Assembly: GCF_000620045.1 (NCBI RefSeq)
Contig: NZ_JHVH01000003.1
Span: 1 to 64,000, forward strand
Reading direction: 5' to 3'
DNA from: Halomonas halodenitrificans DSM 735
GTDB lineage: Bacteria; Pseudomonadota; Gammaproteobacteria; Pseudomonadales; Halomonadaceae
Length of the DNA: 64,000 bases
Of this stretch, positions 47,539 to 58,556 are shown piece after piece. The notes beneath the pieces were generated by a model. It worked only from the letters and a program-made list of their open reading frames with translations, ran no database searches and had not been told where the DNA came from. Within the stretch, counting starts at the first letter, position 1. Every line of letters starts with the position of its first letter. The translations under genes were made by a program, and so were the position numbers.

Positions 47539-48951
47539 TCAGCGCAGTCGCTTGCGCTCACTGGAGGAGGGGATGCCCATGGCCTCGCGATACTTGGCGA
47601 TCGTCCGCCTGGCTACCGGGATGCCGGCCTCGTCGAGGAGGGTGACCAGGCGGCTGTCGGATAGGGGTTTGCGGGGAGGCTCTTCCTGGATCAGCTTGCG
47701 AATACGGGCCCGGATGGCGGTGCTGGAATGGGCGTCGGCCTCGCCTTCCCCGCCGACATGGCTGGAGAAGAAGAACTTGAGCTCGAAGACGCCGCGGGGC
47801 GTGTGAATGAACTTCTGGGTGGTAACCCGCGAGATGGTGGATTCATGCATCTCTATCGCCTGGGCGATATCGGCCAGAACCAGCGGCTTCATGGCTTCCT
47901 CACCCTGCTCCAGGAAGTCGAGCTGACGTGCCATGATCTCGCGACCGACCCTCAGCAGAGTGTCGTTGCGGCTGGTCAGGCTCTTCATCAGCCAGCGCGC
48001 CTCCTGGAGATGTTCCTTGAGGAACTGGTTGTCATCGCTCTTGTCGGCGCGACGGACCAGTGCCGCGTAATCGGGTTGAATGCGCAGGCGGGGGAGAGCC
48101 TCGGGGTTGAGCTCGACATGCCAGCCTCGGTGATCACGATAGGCCACCAGGTCGGGGATCACATAGTGATCGGACTGGCTGGAGAAGGCGCTGCCGGGGC
48201 GCGGGTCCAGGCGGTGCACCAGGGCGATGGTCGCGTCGAGCGCGGTATCATCCAGCCCCAGGCGACGCTTGAGCAGTCGGCGGTCATCGCCGGCCAGGGC
48301 TTCGAGAAACTGGCGGGCCAGGCGCCGAGCCTGGGGCAGGTACGGCGTATCATCGGGGAGGAGGGCGAGCTGTAGCAGCAGGCACTCGCTCAGGTCGCGG
48401 GCGAAGATACCGGTGGGCTCGAACTGCTGCAGGCGCTGCAGTATTCGCTCCATCTCCCGGCAATGCAGGTCGGTCAGCCCCTGCTGCCTGAGTCCGTCTT
48501 GAATGTCGTCGAGGGGAATGGCGAGGTAGCCGGCATCGCTCACTGCATCGATCAGGCTCTCGGCGATCTGTCGCTCCCGTGGCCCAAGATCGCTCATTGC
48601 CAGCTGCCAGGTGAGATGGCCCTGCAGGCTCTGCCCCTCTGCCTGGCGTTCGAAGTCGGGGCCTTCGCCGCCGGCGGGTGCTCCCAGGTCCTGGTAGGTG
48701 TCTGACCAGTCGCTGTCGGTGGCAAGCTGTTCGGGGATCTCGCTCGGCCAGTCGTCATCGGCCTGCTGCAGGGTGGCTTGCTCGCCGAAGTCGTCGTCGA
48801 GTTCGAGCAGCGGGTTGCTTTCCACGGCCTGCTGGACTTCCTGGCGTAGGTCCAGGGTGGAGAGCTGCAGCAGCGCAATGGCTTGTTGTAGCTGAGGCGT
48901 CATGGTCAGCTGAGTGCCGACCCGCAGCTGCAGAGATGGCTTCATGACCAT
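47539..48951 (-). CDS. rpoN: RNA polymerase sigma-54 factor
   Basis: Alternative sigma factor for -24/-12 promoters requiring AAA+ activators. 470 residues. Gln/Leu-rich region I (KPSLQLRVGTQLTMTPQLQQ), acidic region II, core-binding domain, and the RpoN box ARRTIAKYRE at 447-456 before the tail. ATG 48951 is preferred because AGGAG stands 10 bases upstream; ATG 48945 (MKPSLQL) is the other option. A sequence fitting its own promoter consensus lies 72-87 bases before the start. Confidence 0.97.
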   Translation of the reverse strand: MVMKPSLQLRVGTQLTMTPQLQQAIALLQLSTLDLRQEVQQAVESNPLLELDDDFGEQATLQQADDDWPSEIPEQLATDSDWSDTYQDLGAPAGGEGPDFERQAEGQSLQGHLTWQLAMSDLGPRERQIAESLIDAVSDAGYLAIPLDDIQDGLRQQGLTDLHCREMERILQRLQQFEPTGIFARDLSECLLLQLALLPDDTPYLPQARRLARQFLEALAGDDRRLLKRRLGLDDTALDATIALVHRLDPRPGSAFSSQSDHYVIPDLVAYRDHRGWHVELNPEALPRLRIQPDYAALVRRADKSDDNQFLKEHLQEARWLMKSLTSRNDTLLRVGREIMARQLDFLEQGEEAMKPLVLADIAQAIEMHESTISRVTTQKFIHTPRGVFELKFFFSSHVGGEGEADAHSSTAIRARIRKLIQEEPPRKPLSDSRLVTLLDEAGIPVARRTIAKYREAMGIPSSSERKRLR

Positions 48952-49022
48952 GTTGGGCGTTCTCCTGGCGTAGCGTGACACCACACCCTAGCCTCTGGCG
49001 TGACGTCGCGCAATGCGGGTTA

Positions 49023-49038
49023 AGCAACAATCATGCCA
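49023..49038 (-). promoter_or_regulatory. Sigma-54 (-24/-12) promoter candidate for rpoN
   Basis: The minus strand reads TGGCATGATTGTTGCT, which fits the sigma-54 consensus TGGCAY-R-N4-TTGCW, with GG and GC exactly 10 bases apart. Transcription would start near 49012, about 60 bases upstream of the rpoN start codon. It lies in the 206-base gap between lptB and rpoN. Confidence 0.7.
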
Positions 49039-49157
49039 CTCTCGCGATGACCATGCCATTCAGGCAAGGGTCGATGCCGTTGGCGAGGGACGTCGCATCA
49101 TCCCGATGCTCGTGACGTTATCCGAGTGTGAGGGAAGCGTCGTGCCGCCGGAGGTCG

Positions 49158-49883
49158 TCAGAGTCGGAAGTCCTCGCCCAGGTAGACCTCGCGGACCTTC
49201 TGGTTGGCCAGGATCGCCTCGGCGCCGCCCTCGGCGATGATCTTGCCGTTGCCGACGATGTAGGCGGTGTCGCAGATGTCGAGGGTCTCGCGGACGTTGT
49301 GGTCGGTGATCAGGACCCCGATATCGCGTGCCTTCAGTTGGCGGATGACGCCCTTGATCTCGCCCACGGAGATCGGGTCGACCCCGGCGAAAGGTTCGTC
49401 GAGGAGGATGAAGGCGGGCTCGGTTGCCAGGGCCCTGGCGATCTCCACCCGGCGGCGTTCGCCGCCGGAGAGGCTCATCCCCGGGTTGTCACGGATATGG
49501 GTGACATGGAACTCCTCGAGCAGCTGTTCGAGTCTCGCTCGACGGCCGTTACGGTCGAGGTCGCGACGGGTCTCGAGAATCGCCATGATGTTGTCGGCCA
49601 CCGACAGCTTGCGAAAGATCGATGCCTCCTGGGGCAGGTAGCCGATTCCCGCCCGGGCTCTCTCGTGCATGGCGGCATTGGAGAGGTCCTGCTCGTCGAT
49701 GGACACCGAGCCGGCGTCGGCGCGCACCAGCCCCACGATCATGTAGAAGGAGGTGGTCTTGCCGGCGCCGTTGGGGCCCAGGAGGCCGACGATGCTGCCT
49801 TGGCGGATCGACAGGCCGATGTCCTGGACCACGCGGCGTCGCTTGTAGCTCTTGGCGAGGTGGCGGGCGTGAAGGGTCTTCAT
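49158..49883 (-). CDS. lptB: LPS export ABC transporter ATPase LptB
   Basis: Cytoplasmic ATPase powering LPS extraction by LptFG. 241 residues. Walker [19 protein letters not shown]-loop [12 protein letters not shown], signature [15 protein letters not shown], Walker [14 protein letters not shown] and switch His in [15 protein letters not shown]. The C-terminal extension ends [10 protein letters not shown]. Starts 8 bases after lptA; followed by rpoN after 206 bases. Confidence 0.98.
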   Translation of the reverse strand: MKTLHARHLAKSYKRRRVVQDIGLSIRQGSIVGLLGPNGAGKTTSFYMIVGLVRADAGSVSIDEQDLSNAAMHERARAGIGYLPQEASIFRKLSVADNIMAILETRRDLDRNGRRARLEQLLEEFHVTHIRDNPGMSLSGGERRRVEIARALATEPAFILLDEPFAGVDPISVGEIKGVIRQLKARDIGVLITDHNVRETLDICDTAYIVGNGKIIAEGGAEAILANQKVREVYLGEDFRL

Positions 49884-49890
49884 GGCTCCC

Positions 49891-50424
49891 CTACTGTTGC
49901 TCTGGCTGGAGGGTCATGCGGATGCGCTGGCTGCCTTCGACGCCCTCGGCATCGGCGCGGGCCTGGACCACGCGGCGATCGAGGAAGTACTCCAGGTAGC
50001 CGCCCTCGAAGGTGTCGCCTCCCTGATGGAGTTCGGCGCGGTCGATCAGCTCCACGCGTCGCTCGGCCACATGGTAGACGATGGTGCGCCCCCAGCCCTT
50101 GATGACCGGCTCGGCGGGGTCGGGTTGCTGTTCCAGGTAGGCGCGGTCGCCGGTTGCGGTCGCCAGGGAAAGCTCGCCGGCGGCATTGCGTCGTATCTCG
50201 ACGCGGTTGCCGGTCAGGCGCATGCTGCCCTGGCGGATATCCACATTGCCGGTATAGACGGCGGTGCCGGCGCGATCATCGAGGTCGAGGCGATCCGCCT
50301 CCACCAGGATGGGGGCGTTGGCATCCTGTTGTTGAGACGAGTCCTGGGCCTGGCTCGCCGGGGCGACCGCCAGCAGTGCCAGCAGGAGTCCACAGGCGAG
50401 GCGGGGAAGGTGGGGGCGCTTCAT
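49891..50424 (-). CDS. lptA: LPS transport periplasmic protein LptA
   Basis: Forms the periplasmic bridge for LPS. 177 residues. Signal peptide [20 protein letters not shown] then PASQA, the likely cleavage site. OstA-type repeats: [39 protein letters not shown] and [20 protein letters not shown]. The start overlaps the lptC stop by 4 bases. Confidence 0.95.
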   Translation of the reverse strand: MKRPHLPRLACGLLLALLAVAPASQAQDSSQQQDANAPILVEADRLDLDDRAGTAVYTGNVDIRQGSMRLTGNRVEIRRNAAGELSLATATGDRAYLEQQPDPAEPVIKGWGRTIVYHVAERRVELIDRAELHQGGDTFEGGYLEYFLDRRVVQARADAEGVEGSQRIRMTLQPEQQ

Positions 50425-51005
50425 GGAGAAGACTCCTCGAGTGTCTCGGGCGGGTGGTGGCCACGAACATTGTCGGTCAGGCGTGCTCGGTTGTCATTGA
50501 GCCAGGCGTCGAAGCGATCGCCACTCATGCGCTGGGGCGGCTGGCGCAGCGTGGCAGGGGTCGTGCTCCAGGCGTGGCCGGTGTCGGCATCGTAGTGCAG
50601 CGCCTGGGTCTCGAGCTCCCAGCGCTCGGCGGGGGCGTCCAGGCGGGCGTTGCCATCGAGGCTCAGCGGGTTGCCGCCGGGCCCCAGGGTTCCCTTGTCG
50701 GCCTCGGCGAGCCAGAGTCGCCCGGCATCATCATGGAGCCTGATGCGTGGTGCCTCCAGGCGCGTCACATCATCCTCGGGGGTATGCGTCAGGCGTGGTG
50801 TGGTCACCCGCTGGTGAGGGCGTCCCTCGGCGTCATAGCGGGTGAGGCGGGCGGACTCGAGATAGAAGTCGGGCTCGCCAACGGTGGCGCCCGGCGCCTG
50901 TCCGGGGGTGCCGGATTCATGGAGGTCAAGCAGCGCCAGGCCTGCGCCCAGTGCCAGCAGCAGCAGAGCCAGCCAGGTACGAAAACCGGGGCGCGGCAGT
51001 GCCAT
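50421..51005 (-). CDS. lptC: LPS export protein LptC
   Basis: Inner-membrane anchored periplasmic component linking LptBFG to LptA. 194 residues from ATG 51005: MALPRPGFRTWLALLLLALG forms the single membrane helix. Then a beta-jellyroll with DFYLESARLTRYDAEGRPHQ and DRFDAWLNDNRARLTDNVRG. The start is 5 bases after the kdsC stop; the longer frame runs over kdsC and lacks an initiation signal. Sequence conservation is modest as usual for LptC, but the location is decisive. Confidence 0.92.
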   Translation of the reverse strand: MALPRPGFRTWLALLLLALGAGLALLDLHESGTPGQAPGATVGEPDFYLESARLTRYDAEGRPHQRVTTPRLTHTPEDDVTRLEAPRIRLHDDAGRLWLAEADKGTLGPGGNPLSLDGNARLDAPAERWELETQALHYDADTGHAWSTTPATLRQPPQRMSGDRFDAWLNDNRARLTDNVRGHHPPETLEESSP

Positions 51006-51009
51006 GATA

Positions 51010-51567
51010 TCAGCCGGCCCCGTGCAGGTAGGTATCGACGACCGCGTCCCAGTGGCCCTGGGAGCGCAGCAGGGTGTCGGCGATCTCTCGAACAGCGCCC
51101 TGGCCACCGCCTCGCTCGGTGACCCAGTCCGCGTGCTTCTGGATATAGGTCGGGGCGTTGGGCACGCTGATGCCTACGGCGGCGCGGCGAATGGCGCCGA
51201 CATCGGGCATGTCATCGCCGCAGTAGGCCACCTGGTCGAACTCCAGCCCCAGGCGTGAGGTGAGTTCCCGCAGGACCGGCAGCTTCTTCTCGATACCCTG
51301 AAAGACATGGGAAATGCCCAGGGCGGCCGCGCGGTGAGTGACCGTGGGCGACTCGCGGCCGGTGATCAGCGCTACCTGGATCCCGGCCCGCTTGAGCAGC
51401 TTCAGCCCGTGGCCGTCCTGAACGTTGAACGCCTTGATCTCGATGCCGTCGGCCTGAAAGTAGAGCTGGCCATCGGTGAGTACGCCGTCGACGTCCAGTG
51501 CGAGCAGGCGAATCCGGCGCAGGCGGGCGTTGAGCTGGGGGTCCTGAAGGGGCGAGGTGTGGGGCAT
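51010..51567 (-). CDS. kdsC: 3-deoxy-D-manno-octulosonate 8-phosphate phosphatase
   Basis: HAD-family phosphatase giving free KDO for LPS core. 185 residues, without an N-terminal extension. The nucleophile motif is LALDVDGVLTDG, the second motif ALITGRES, and the metal site YCGDDMPDVGAIRRAAVG. Between kdsD (22 bases) and lptC (4 bases). Confidence 0.97.
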   Translation of the reverse strand: MPHTSPLQDPQLNARLRRIRLLALDVDGVLTDGQLYFQADGIEIKAFNVQDGHGLKLLKRAGIQVALITGRESPTVTHRAAALGISHVFQGIEKKLPVLRELTSRLGLEFDQVAYCGDDMPDVGAIRRAAVGISVPNAPTYIQKHADWVTERGGGQGAVREIADTLLRSQGHWDAVVDTYLHGAG

Positions 51568-51589
51568 GGAGGGCTCCTCGTTGTTGAGA

Positions 51590-52579
51590 TCAGATCACGC
51601 CGCTGGCGAGCAGGTCGTGCATATGCAGGGCGCCCACCGGGCGGCCTTCGGTGTCGGCCACGGCCAGGGCAGAGATGCGGTGGTCTTCCATCAGGCTTAC
51701 CGCTTCGGCGGCGAGGGTCTCCGGAGAGGTTCGCTTGCCTGGGCAGGTCATCACGTCGTCCACGACCAGGCCGCTGAGGTCACTATGCTGGTCCAGGGTG
51801 CGGCGCAGGTCGCCGTCGGTATAGACCCCGGCGAGGCGGCCGTCGGGTGCCACCACGCAGGTGAAACCGAGGCCCTGGCGAGTGATTTCCAGCAGGGCAT
51901 CGCGAAGCGGGCTTCCCAGAGGCACCCGGGGCAGTCTGCTGCCGCTGTGCATGAGGTCGCTGACTCGGAGGAGCAGGCGCTTGCCCAGGCTGCCGCCGGG
52001 GTGGGAGAGGGCGAAATCCTCGGCGGTGAAGCCCCGCGACTCGAGCAGGGCCACGGCCAGGGCATCGCCCATGGCCAGGGCGGCGGTGGTCGACGCCGTC
52101 GGCGCCAGATCGAGGGGGCAGGCCTCGCGCTCGACGCCGGTGTCGAGGTGTGCCTCGGCGTGGCGTGCCAGGCTCGAGGTGGGGCGCCCGGTCATGCTGA
52201 TGAGGGGGACCTTCATGCGCTTGAGCAGTGGCAGCAGGGCCGTCACCTCGGCGGTTTCTCCGGAGTTGGAGAGTGCCAGCACGACGTCGCCGGGGGTGAT
52301 CATGCCCAGGTCGCCGTGGCTGGCCTCGCCGGGATGAACGAAGAAGGCCGGTGTGCCGGTGCTGGCAAGTGTGGCGGCGATCTTGCCCGCGACATGGCCG
52401 GACTTGCCCATGCCGGTCACCACCAGGCGGCCGCGGCAGGCCAGGGCCAGCTCGCAGGCGCGGTCGAAGGCGTCGTCGAGGCGCGCCACCAGCGCGCCGA
52501 TGGCGTGTTGCTCGAGGCGCAGGGTGCGTCGGGCACTGTCACGAAGGGCCGAGCCGGCCGAAGGAGTATCGGATGTCAT
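51590..52579 (-). CDS. kdsD: D-arabinose 5-phosphate isomerase
   Basis: Converts ribulose-5-phosphate to arabinose-5-phosphate for KDO synthesis. 329 residues: a SIS domain (about 35-190; VTGMGKSGHVAGKIAATLAS, FVHPGEASHGDLGMI, SNSGETAEVTALLPLLKR, PTASTTAALAMGDALAVALL) and two CBS domains in the C-terminal 130 residues (SDLMHSGSRLPRV, GVYTDGDLRR, LHMHDLLASGVI). A TTG start at 52615 would overlap the antiporter stop (TTGA); ATG 52579 fits the family length better. Confidence 0.95.
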   Translation of the reverse strand: MTSDTPSAGSALRDSARRTLRLEQHAIGALVARLDDAFDRACELALACRGRLVVTGMGKSGHVAGKIAATLASTGTPAFFVHPGEASHGDLGMITPGDVVLALSNSGETAEVTALLPLLKRMKVPLISMTGRPTSSLARHAEAHLDTGVEREACPLDLAPTASTTAALAMGDALAVALLESRGFTAEDFALSHPGGSLGKRLLLRVSDLMHSGSRLPRVPLGSPLRDALLEITRQGLGFTCVVAPDGRLAGVYTDGDLRRTLDQHSDLSGLVVDDVMTCPGKRTSPETLAAEAVSLMEDHRISALAVADTEGRPVGALHMHDLLASGVI

Positions 52580-52611
52580 GGCGTCGATTGTTGCCTGTTG
52601 CGAGTCTCGAC

Positions 52612-53568
52612 TCAAGCGCCGCTGCCCAGGCTGGTCATGCCGAGCCAGGCCAGGTAGCCGGCATAGGCAGCGGCCAGGGCCATTCCCGGGAGTCGGCCGA
52701 GATGATTGCGGCGGTGCCAGAGCAGCATGGCGCCCAGGGCCAGGGTGAGCAGCAGCAGCACGGGGTAGTCGCGCTCGCCGGCGGCGGAATCAATCGCTCC
52801 CGGCGCAAGCAGTCCGGGCACCGGCAGCACGGCCAGAAGATTAAAGAGGTTGGAGCCGATCACGTTGCCGATGGCCAGGTCATGATGGCGCCTGAGGGCG
52901 CTGGCCACACAGGCCGTCAATTCGGGAAGGCTGGTGCCGATGGCCACGATGGTCAGGCCGATGGTCAGCTCGCTGATTCCCATGCCGCGGGCGATCTCGC
53001 TGGCCCCCCATACCAGTCCGCGAGAGCCGGCCACCATCACGGCGAGCGTTACCACCAGCCACAGCAGGGCGCGAGGCAGCAGCATGTCCGGGATGTCGCC
53101 TGCTACGGCCTCTTCGGCGTCCGGGGTGTCGGCGCGAAACAGCCACCACAGGCTGAATACCAGCAAGGCGATAAGCAGGGCGGCGTCCAGGCGGCCCAGG
53201 TGGCCATTGGCCAGGGTATATCCGGCGAGGCCGGTGGCGCCCAGCAGCAGGGGCAGCTCCCGGCGCACCATGGAAAAGCGTACCGGGATCGGCACGACGA
53301 CTGCGGTGATGCCCAGCACCAGACCGATATTGGCGATGTTGGATCCCAGGGCATTGCCGGTGGCCAGGTCGGGAATGCCGTCGAGAGAGGCCATCAGCGA
53401 TACCACGATCTCCGGCGCCGAGGTGCCCAGGGCGACGATGGTCATGCCGACCAGCATGGTGCTCATGCCTGCGCGGCGCGCCGTGGCGGCGGCCGCGCCG
53501 ACGAAGTGGTCGGCGCTCCACAGCAGGGCGACAAGACCGAGCAGTACGGCAATAAGGGGTAACAGCAT
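52612..53568 (-). CDS. Calcium/sodium antiporter (YrbG-like)
   Basis: CaCA-superfamily inner-membrane exchanger, 318 residues with about ten helices. The two alpha repeats are clear: GTSAPEIVVSLMASLDGIPD followed by ATGNALGSNIANIGLVLG, and GTSLPELTACVASALRRHHD followed by AIGNVIGSNLFNLLAV. The acidic residues in the repeats bind the cation. First gene of the kds-lpt-rpoN strand, as yrbG in E. coli, with a good sigma-70 promoter upstream. GTG 53580 is an alternative start. Confidence 0.93.
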   Translation of the reverse strand: MLLPLIAVLLGLVALLWSADHFVGAAAATARRAGMSTMLVGMTIVALGTSAPEIVVSLMASLDGIPDLATGNALGSNIANIGLVLGITAVVVPIPVRFSMVRRELPLLLGATGLAGYTLANGHLGRLDAALLIALLVFSLWWLFRADTPDAEEAVAGDIPDMLLPRALLWLVVTLAVMVAGSRGLVWGASEIARGMGISELTIGLTIVAIGTSLPELTACVASALRRHHDLAIGNVIGSNLFNLLAVLPVPGLLAPGAIDSAAGERDYPVLLLLTLALGAMLLWHRRNHLGRLPGMALAAAYAGYLAWLGMTSLGSGA

Positions 53569-53608
53569 GGGACGACTCACTCAGGCGGTCAGTGTCGGAA
53601 AGGCCGCT

Positions 53609-53637
53609 ATTAAACGTGTTGACCGGATAGGGTGCAA
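53609..53637 (-). promoter_or_regulatory. Sigma-70 promoter of the antiporter-kds-lpt operon
   Basis: On the minus strand TTGCAC (53637-53632), a 17-base spacer, then TTTAAT (53614-53609). Start of transcription would be near 53602, about 34 bases upstream of the antiporter ATG. Close match to consensus with optimal spacing. Confidence 0.65.
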
Positions 53638-53717
53638 CCCATGGACGGCGGCGGGCTGGTACCTGGTGGGGTGGTTAGGATACGATGTTCGTTAATTTTA
53701 CAGGTATGGTTGAGCCG

Positions 53718-54530
53718 ATGAGTGACACTCCCTTCGTGGCGGTGGAGGGGCTGCATTTCGTGCGTGGCGACAAGGAAATTTTTCGCGGCGTCGATATGAC
53801 GATCCAGCGTGGTGGCGTTACCGCCATCATGGGCCCCAGCGGTAGCGGCAAGACCACCTTGCTCAAGCTGATCGGCGGCCAGCTCACTCCGGATGCGGGA
53901 CGAGTGCTGATCGACGGCCAGGACGTGCACCGCCAATCCCGGCGGGCCCTCTTCACCATGCGTCGGCGCATGGGCATGCTCTTCCAGAGCGGGGCACTGT
54001 TCTCGGATTTGAGCGTCTTCGAGAATGTGGCTTTCCCGCTGCGAGTGCATACCGATCTGCCCGAGGCCATGGTCCGTGACCTGGTACTGATGAAACTCGA
54101 GGCGGTGGGCCTGCGTGGCGCCCGGGGGCTGATGCCCTCGGAGCTTTCCGGTGGCATGGCACGCCGGGTGGCGCTCGCCAGGGCCGTTGCCCTGGATCCC
54201 GAGCTGATCCTCTATGACGAGCCGTTCGTCGGTCAGGATCCGATCTCCATGGGCGTGCTGGTACAGCTGATCAAGCGCCTTAACCAGGCCCTGGGGCTGA
54301 CGTCCATCGTGGTCTCCCACGATATCAAGGAAACCCTGTCCATCGCCGATTACGTCTACGTCATCGCCGATGGCCGGGTGATGGCCCATGGCACGCCGGA
54401 GAGCCTCGATGTGGATCAGGACCCTCGAGTCAGCCAGTTTGTCCACGGCGAGCCGGATGGCCCCGTGCCGTTTCATTATCCGGCCATGGACTTCGTCAGC
54501 GATATGCTAAGTACCGGAGACCCACGATGA
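53718..54530 (+). CDS. mlaF: Lipid-asymmetry ABC transporter ATPase MlaF
   Basis: ATPase of MlaFEDB, which moves phospholipids between inner membrane and MlaC to keep the outer membrane asymmetric. 270 residues. Walker [38 protein letters not shown], signature [14 protein letters not shown], Walker [15 protein letters not shown], switch His [10 protein letters not shown]. In-frame ATGs at 53685 and 53706 would add 11 or 4 residues; [14 protein letters not shown] fits best. The stop overlaps mlaE by 4 bases. Confidence 0.96.
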   Translation: MSDTPFVAVEGLHFVRGDKEIFRGVDMTIQRGGVTAIMGPSGSGKTTLLKLIGGQLTPDAGRVLIDGQDVHRQSRRALFTMRRRMGMLFQSGALFSDLSVFENVAFPLRVHTDLPEAMVRDLVLMKLEAVGLRGARGLMPSELSGGMARRVALARAVALDPELILYDEPFVGQDPISMGVLVQLIKRLNQALGLTSIVVSHDIKETLSIADYVYVIADGRVMAHGTPESLDVDQDPRVSQFVHGEPDGPVPFHYPAMDFVSDMLSTGDPR

Positions 54531-55309
54531 TCCAGCGAATTCGTCGCCTGGGAGGCCGGGGTTGTGATCTGCTCGAGTCTCTGGGGCGGGCCAGCATCTT
54601 CCTGATGCAGTCCGCCATGGGGATGCCGAGTCGCGAAGGGCTCTACCTCTGGCTGCGCCAGATGCACTTCATCGGCGTGCTGTCATTGGCCATCGTGCTC
54701 GTCTCGGGGCTCTTCATCGGCATGGTATTGTCGCTGCAGGGCTATACCATTCTGGTCGATTTCGGTGCCGAGGATGCGTTGGGGCAGATGGTGGCACTCT
54801 CCCTGCTGCGAGAGCTGGCCCCGGTGGTGGCGGCACTGTTGTTTGCCGGGCGTGCCGGATCGGCGCTCACCGCCGAAATCGGGCTGATGAAGGCTACCGA
54901 GCAGTTGACCAGCATGGAGATGATCGGCGTTGATCCGCTGCGTCGAGTGGTGGCGCCGCGGCTATGGGCAGGCTTCGTGGCTCTCCCCCTGCTGACGGTG
55001 GGGTTCGGCGTCGTCGGCATCTACGGTGGCTATCTGGTGGGAGTCGACTGGCTGGGGGTCTTCGAGGGCTCTTACTGGTCCAACATGCAGGCCAGCGTTG
55101 ACTTCGTCGATGACGTGGGGAACGGCATCATCAAGAGTCTCGTGTTCGCCCTGGTGGTGACCTGGATTGCCGTATTCCAGGGCTATGACCTGGTGCCGAC
55201 GTCGGAAGGTATCTCGCGGGCCACCACCCGTACCGTGGTTTATTCCTCGCTGGCCGTGCTTGGCCTCGATTTCGTGCTGACCGCCGTGATGTTCGGCGGT
55301 CTCGCCTGA
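54527..55309 (+). CDS. mlaE: Lipid-asymmetry ABC transporter permease MlaE
   Basis: Inner-membrane permease of the Mla system. 260 residues with five to six membrane helices. MlaE-family landmarks: [60 protein letters not shown] (the cytoplasmic loop touching MlaF) and a C-terminal [16 protein letters not shown] overlap with mlaF. Confidence 0.97.
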   Translation: MIQRIRRLGGRGCDLLESLGRASIFLMQSAMGMPSREGLYLWLRQMHFIGVLSLAIVLVSGLFIGMVLSLQGYTILVDFGAEDALGQMVALSLLRELAPVVAALLFAGRAGSALTAEIGLMKATEQLTSMEMIGVDPLRRVVAPRLWAGFVALPLLTVGFGVVGIYGGYLVGVDWLGVFEGSYWSNMQASVDFVDDVGNGIIKSLVFALVVTWIAVFQGYDLVPTSEGISRATTRTVVYSSLAVLGLDFVLTAVMFGGLA

Positions 55310-55345
55310 GCGGCAAGCGATTGCCCAGATGTGTGGAGATTCTAG

Positions 55346-55810
55346 ATGAAGCGCAGTAAAACCATGGAGCTGGGGGTGGGGCTGTTCATGCTCGCCGGCA
55401 TCCTCGGCATGGTATTTCTTGGCCTGCGGGTCAGTGGCATGACAATGCAGGCGCCCAGCGATACCTTTCGCCTGGAGGCCAACTTCGCCAATATCGGTGG
55501 CCTGAAGTCGCGGGCGCGAGTGACCATGGCCGGTGTTACCGTCGGGCGAGTGGTGGCTATCGAGCTCGATACCGACTGGTACGATGCCCGAGTCGTCCTC
55601 GAGATCGATGACGAGCTGGAAGGGCAGCTGTCCCGGGATACCACGGCGTCGATTCTGACCTCGGGGCTCCTCGGCGAGCAGTATGTGGGGCTTACCGTGG
55701 GCGGTGATCCCGAGCCTCTGGCCGATGGCGATACCCTCCGGGATACCCAGTCGGCCCTGGTACTCGAAGAACTCATTCAGCAATTTGTGTCAAACATGGT
55801 CAGCGACTAA
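55346..55810 (+). CDS. mlaD: Lipid-asymmetry MCE protein MlaD
   Basis: Periplasmic hexameric MCE ring anchored in the inner membrane. 154 residues. KRSKTMELGVGLFMLAGILG then MVFLGLRVSG is the single membrane helix. The MCE domain runs from TFRLEANFANIGGLKSRARV to ILTSGLLGEQYVGLTVGGDP. The C-terminal VLEELIQQFV is the hydrophobic helix lining the pore in E. coli MlaD. GGAG precedes the ATG. Confidence 0.96.
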   Translation: MKRSKTMELGVGLFMLAGILGMVFLGLRVSGMTMQAPSDTFRLEANFANIGGLKSRARVTMAGVTVGRVVAIELDTDWYDARVVLEIDDELEGQLSRDTTASILTSGLLGEQYVGLTVGGDPEPLADGDTLRDTQSALVLEELIQQFVSNMVSD

Positions 55811-55867
55811 GACGCTGGCCGTCTGGTGCTGTCTGCCTCTTACTGATTCCGACATGGAGACGTTGCC

Positions 55868-56506
55868 ATGAACCGTATTCCACTGGCCCTGGTGACCCTG
55901 GTGCTGAGCCTGATGATCAGTCTGACCGTCCAGGCGGCGCCCGAGCGCAGCCCCGACGAGGTGATTCGCCACAGCGTCGAAACGTTGACCGGCAAGATCG
56001 AGGGCCGGCGCGATCACTTCGCCCAGAACATGCCCGAACTCGAGGCGCTCGTGGATGACAGCCTCGAAAATATTGCCGATTTCCGTTATATCGGGGCCAG
56101 CGTGATGGGGCGTTACTTCGCCAATGCCACGCCCCGGCAGCGCTCGCGTTTCGTCGATACCTTCCGCCAGACCCTGATCGATACCTATGCCAAGGGACTG
56201 GTCACCTTCGACTACCGTGAACTGCGCGTGCTCGATGGTCAGCGAGAGAGACGCCATGAAGACCAGGCCAGTGTCGATATGGAAGTGGTAGCCAAGGACG
56301 GTACCGTTTATCCGGTGAGCTACTCGCTGCGTCTCGCCGATGGTGATTGGCGTGTGGTCAACGTCATCGTGAATGGCATCAATCTGGGGCTGACTTTCCG
56401 CAACCAGTTCGACCAGGCGATGCGCAACCATGGGCGTGACTATGATGCCGTCATCGATGGCTGGTCGCCCGATGTCGGCGTCGATGAGTTGGAGCAGGGG
56501 GCATGA
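55868..56506 (+). CDS. mlaC: Phospholipid-binding protein MlaC
   Basis: Soluble periplasmic carrier between the MlaA-OmpC and MlaFEDB complexes. 212 residues. Signal peptide MNRIPLALVTLVLSLMISLT, with cleavage after VQA. Conserved blocks: FRYIGASVMGRYFANATPRQ, FRQTLIDTYAKGLVTFDYRE, and VVNVIVNGINLGLTFRNQFD. The stop overlaps mlaB by 4 bases. Confidence 0.95.
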   Translation: MNRIPLALVTLVLSLMISLTVQAAPERSPDEVIRHSVETLTGKIEGRRDHFAQNMPELEALVDDSLENIADFRYIGASVMGRYFANATPRQRSRFVDTFRQTLIDTYAKGLVTFDYRELRVLDGQRERRHEDQASVDMEVVAKDGTVYPVSYSLRLADGDWRVVNVIVNGINLGLTFRNQFDQAMRNHGRDYDAVIDGWSPDVGVDELEQGA

Positions 56507-56838
56507 GCCAGCTGCTTAGGCGTGATGGCCTCCGCCTGGAGGCCGCTGCTCAATGCCTGATGGTTTCCGGTAAGGTAGGCTTTGACCGTGCTGCCGAGCT
56601 CGCCGATGCAGGGAGTCGCTGGCTCGCGGAGCACCCGTCGGGGGAGGTCGTCAGCTTTGATCTGAGCGGTGTCGCGGACGTGAGTACGGCGGCACTCTCG
56701 GTGTTGCTGGAGTGGGCCCGCGCGGCCCGGCGTGCCGGGCTGACCCTCGAGCGGGTGTCCCTCTCTCCGGCGCTGACACCCCTGACCGATCTGGCCGGTC
56801 TCGAGCGCCTGCTCCCCCTCGAGGCGGCGGGCGACTAG
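56503..56838 (+). CDS. mlaB: STAS-domain protein MlaB
   Basis: Cytoplasmic subunit that stabilises MlaF in the MlaFEDB complex. 111 residues, a single STAS domain: LMVSGKVGFDRAAELADAGS, VVSFDLSGVADVSTAALSVL (with the conserved Ser/Thr loop) and LEWARAARRAGL. Assigned by fold features and by ATGA overlap with mlaC. Confidence 0.92.
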   Translation: MSQLLRRDGLRLEAAAQCLMVSGKVGFDRAAELADAGSRWLAEHPSGEVVSFDLSGVADVSTAALSVLLEWARAARRAGLTLERVSLSPALTPLTDLAGLERLLPLEAAGD

Positions 56839-56948
56839 CTCGGCTGGCGGGGCGATCGCCAAGCGGGAGGCTTTTCATTACCATGGGGTCTCCATGTCGG
56901 CCGTCGACAGGAGGCGCATCCGTCGTCGACCCCGACGTTGATCACCGT

Positions 56949-56968
56949 TTCAGTACGACATTCAGTAC
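56949..56968 (+). repeat. Short direct repeat upstream of ibaG
   Basis: TTCAGTAC occurs at 56949-56956 and 56961-56968 (12-base period), just ahead of the AAGGAG of ibaG. Could be a regulatory half-site pair; nothing else supports it. Confidence 0.4.
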
Positions 56969-56988
56969 TACATAAGGAGTGCCTGACC

Positions 56989-58519
<1,531 letters not shown>

Positions 58520-58556
58520 CCTCTATCTTGATCAATGAGATGACCAAGGCGAAAGC

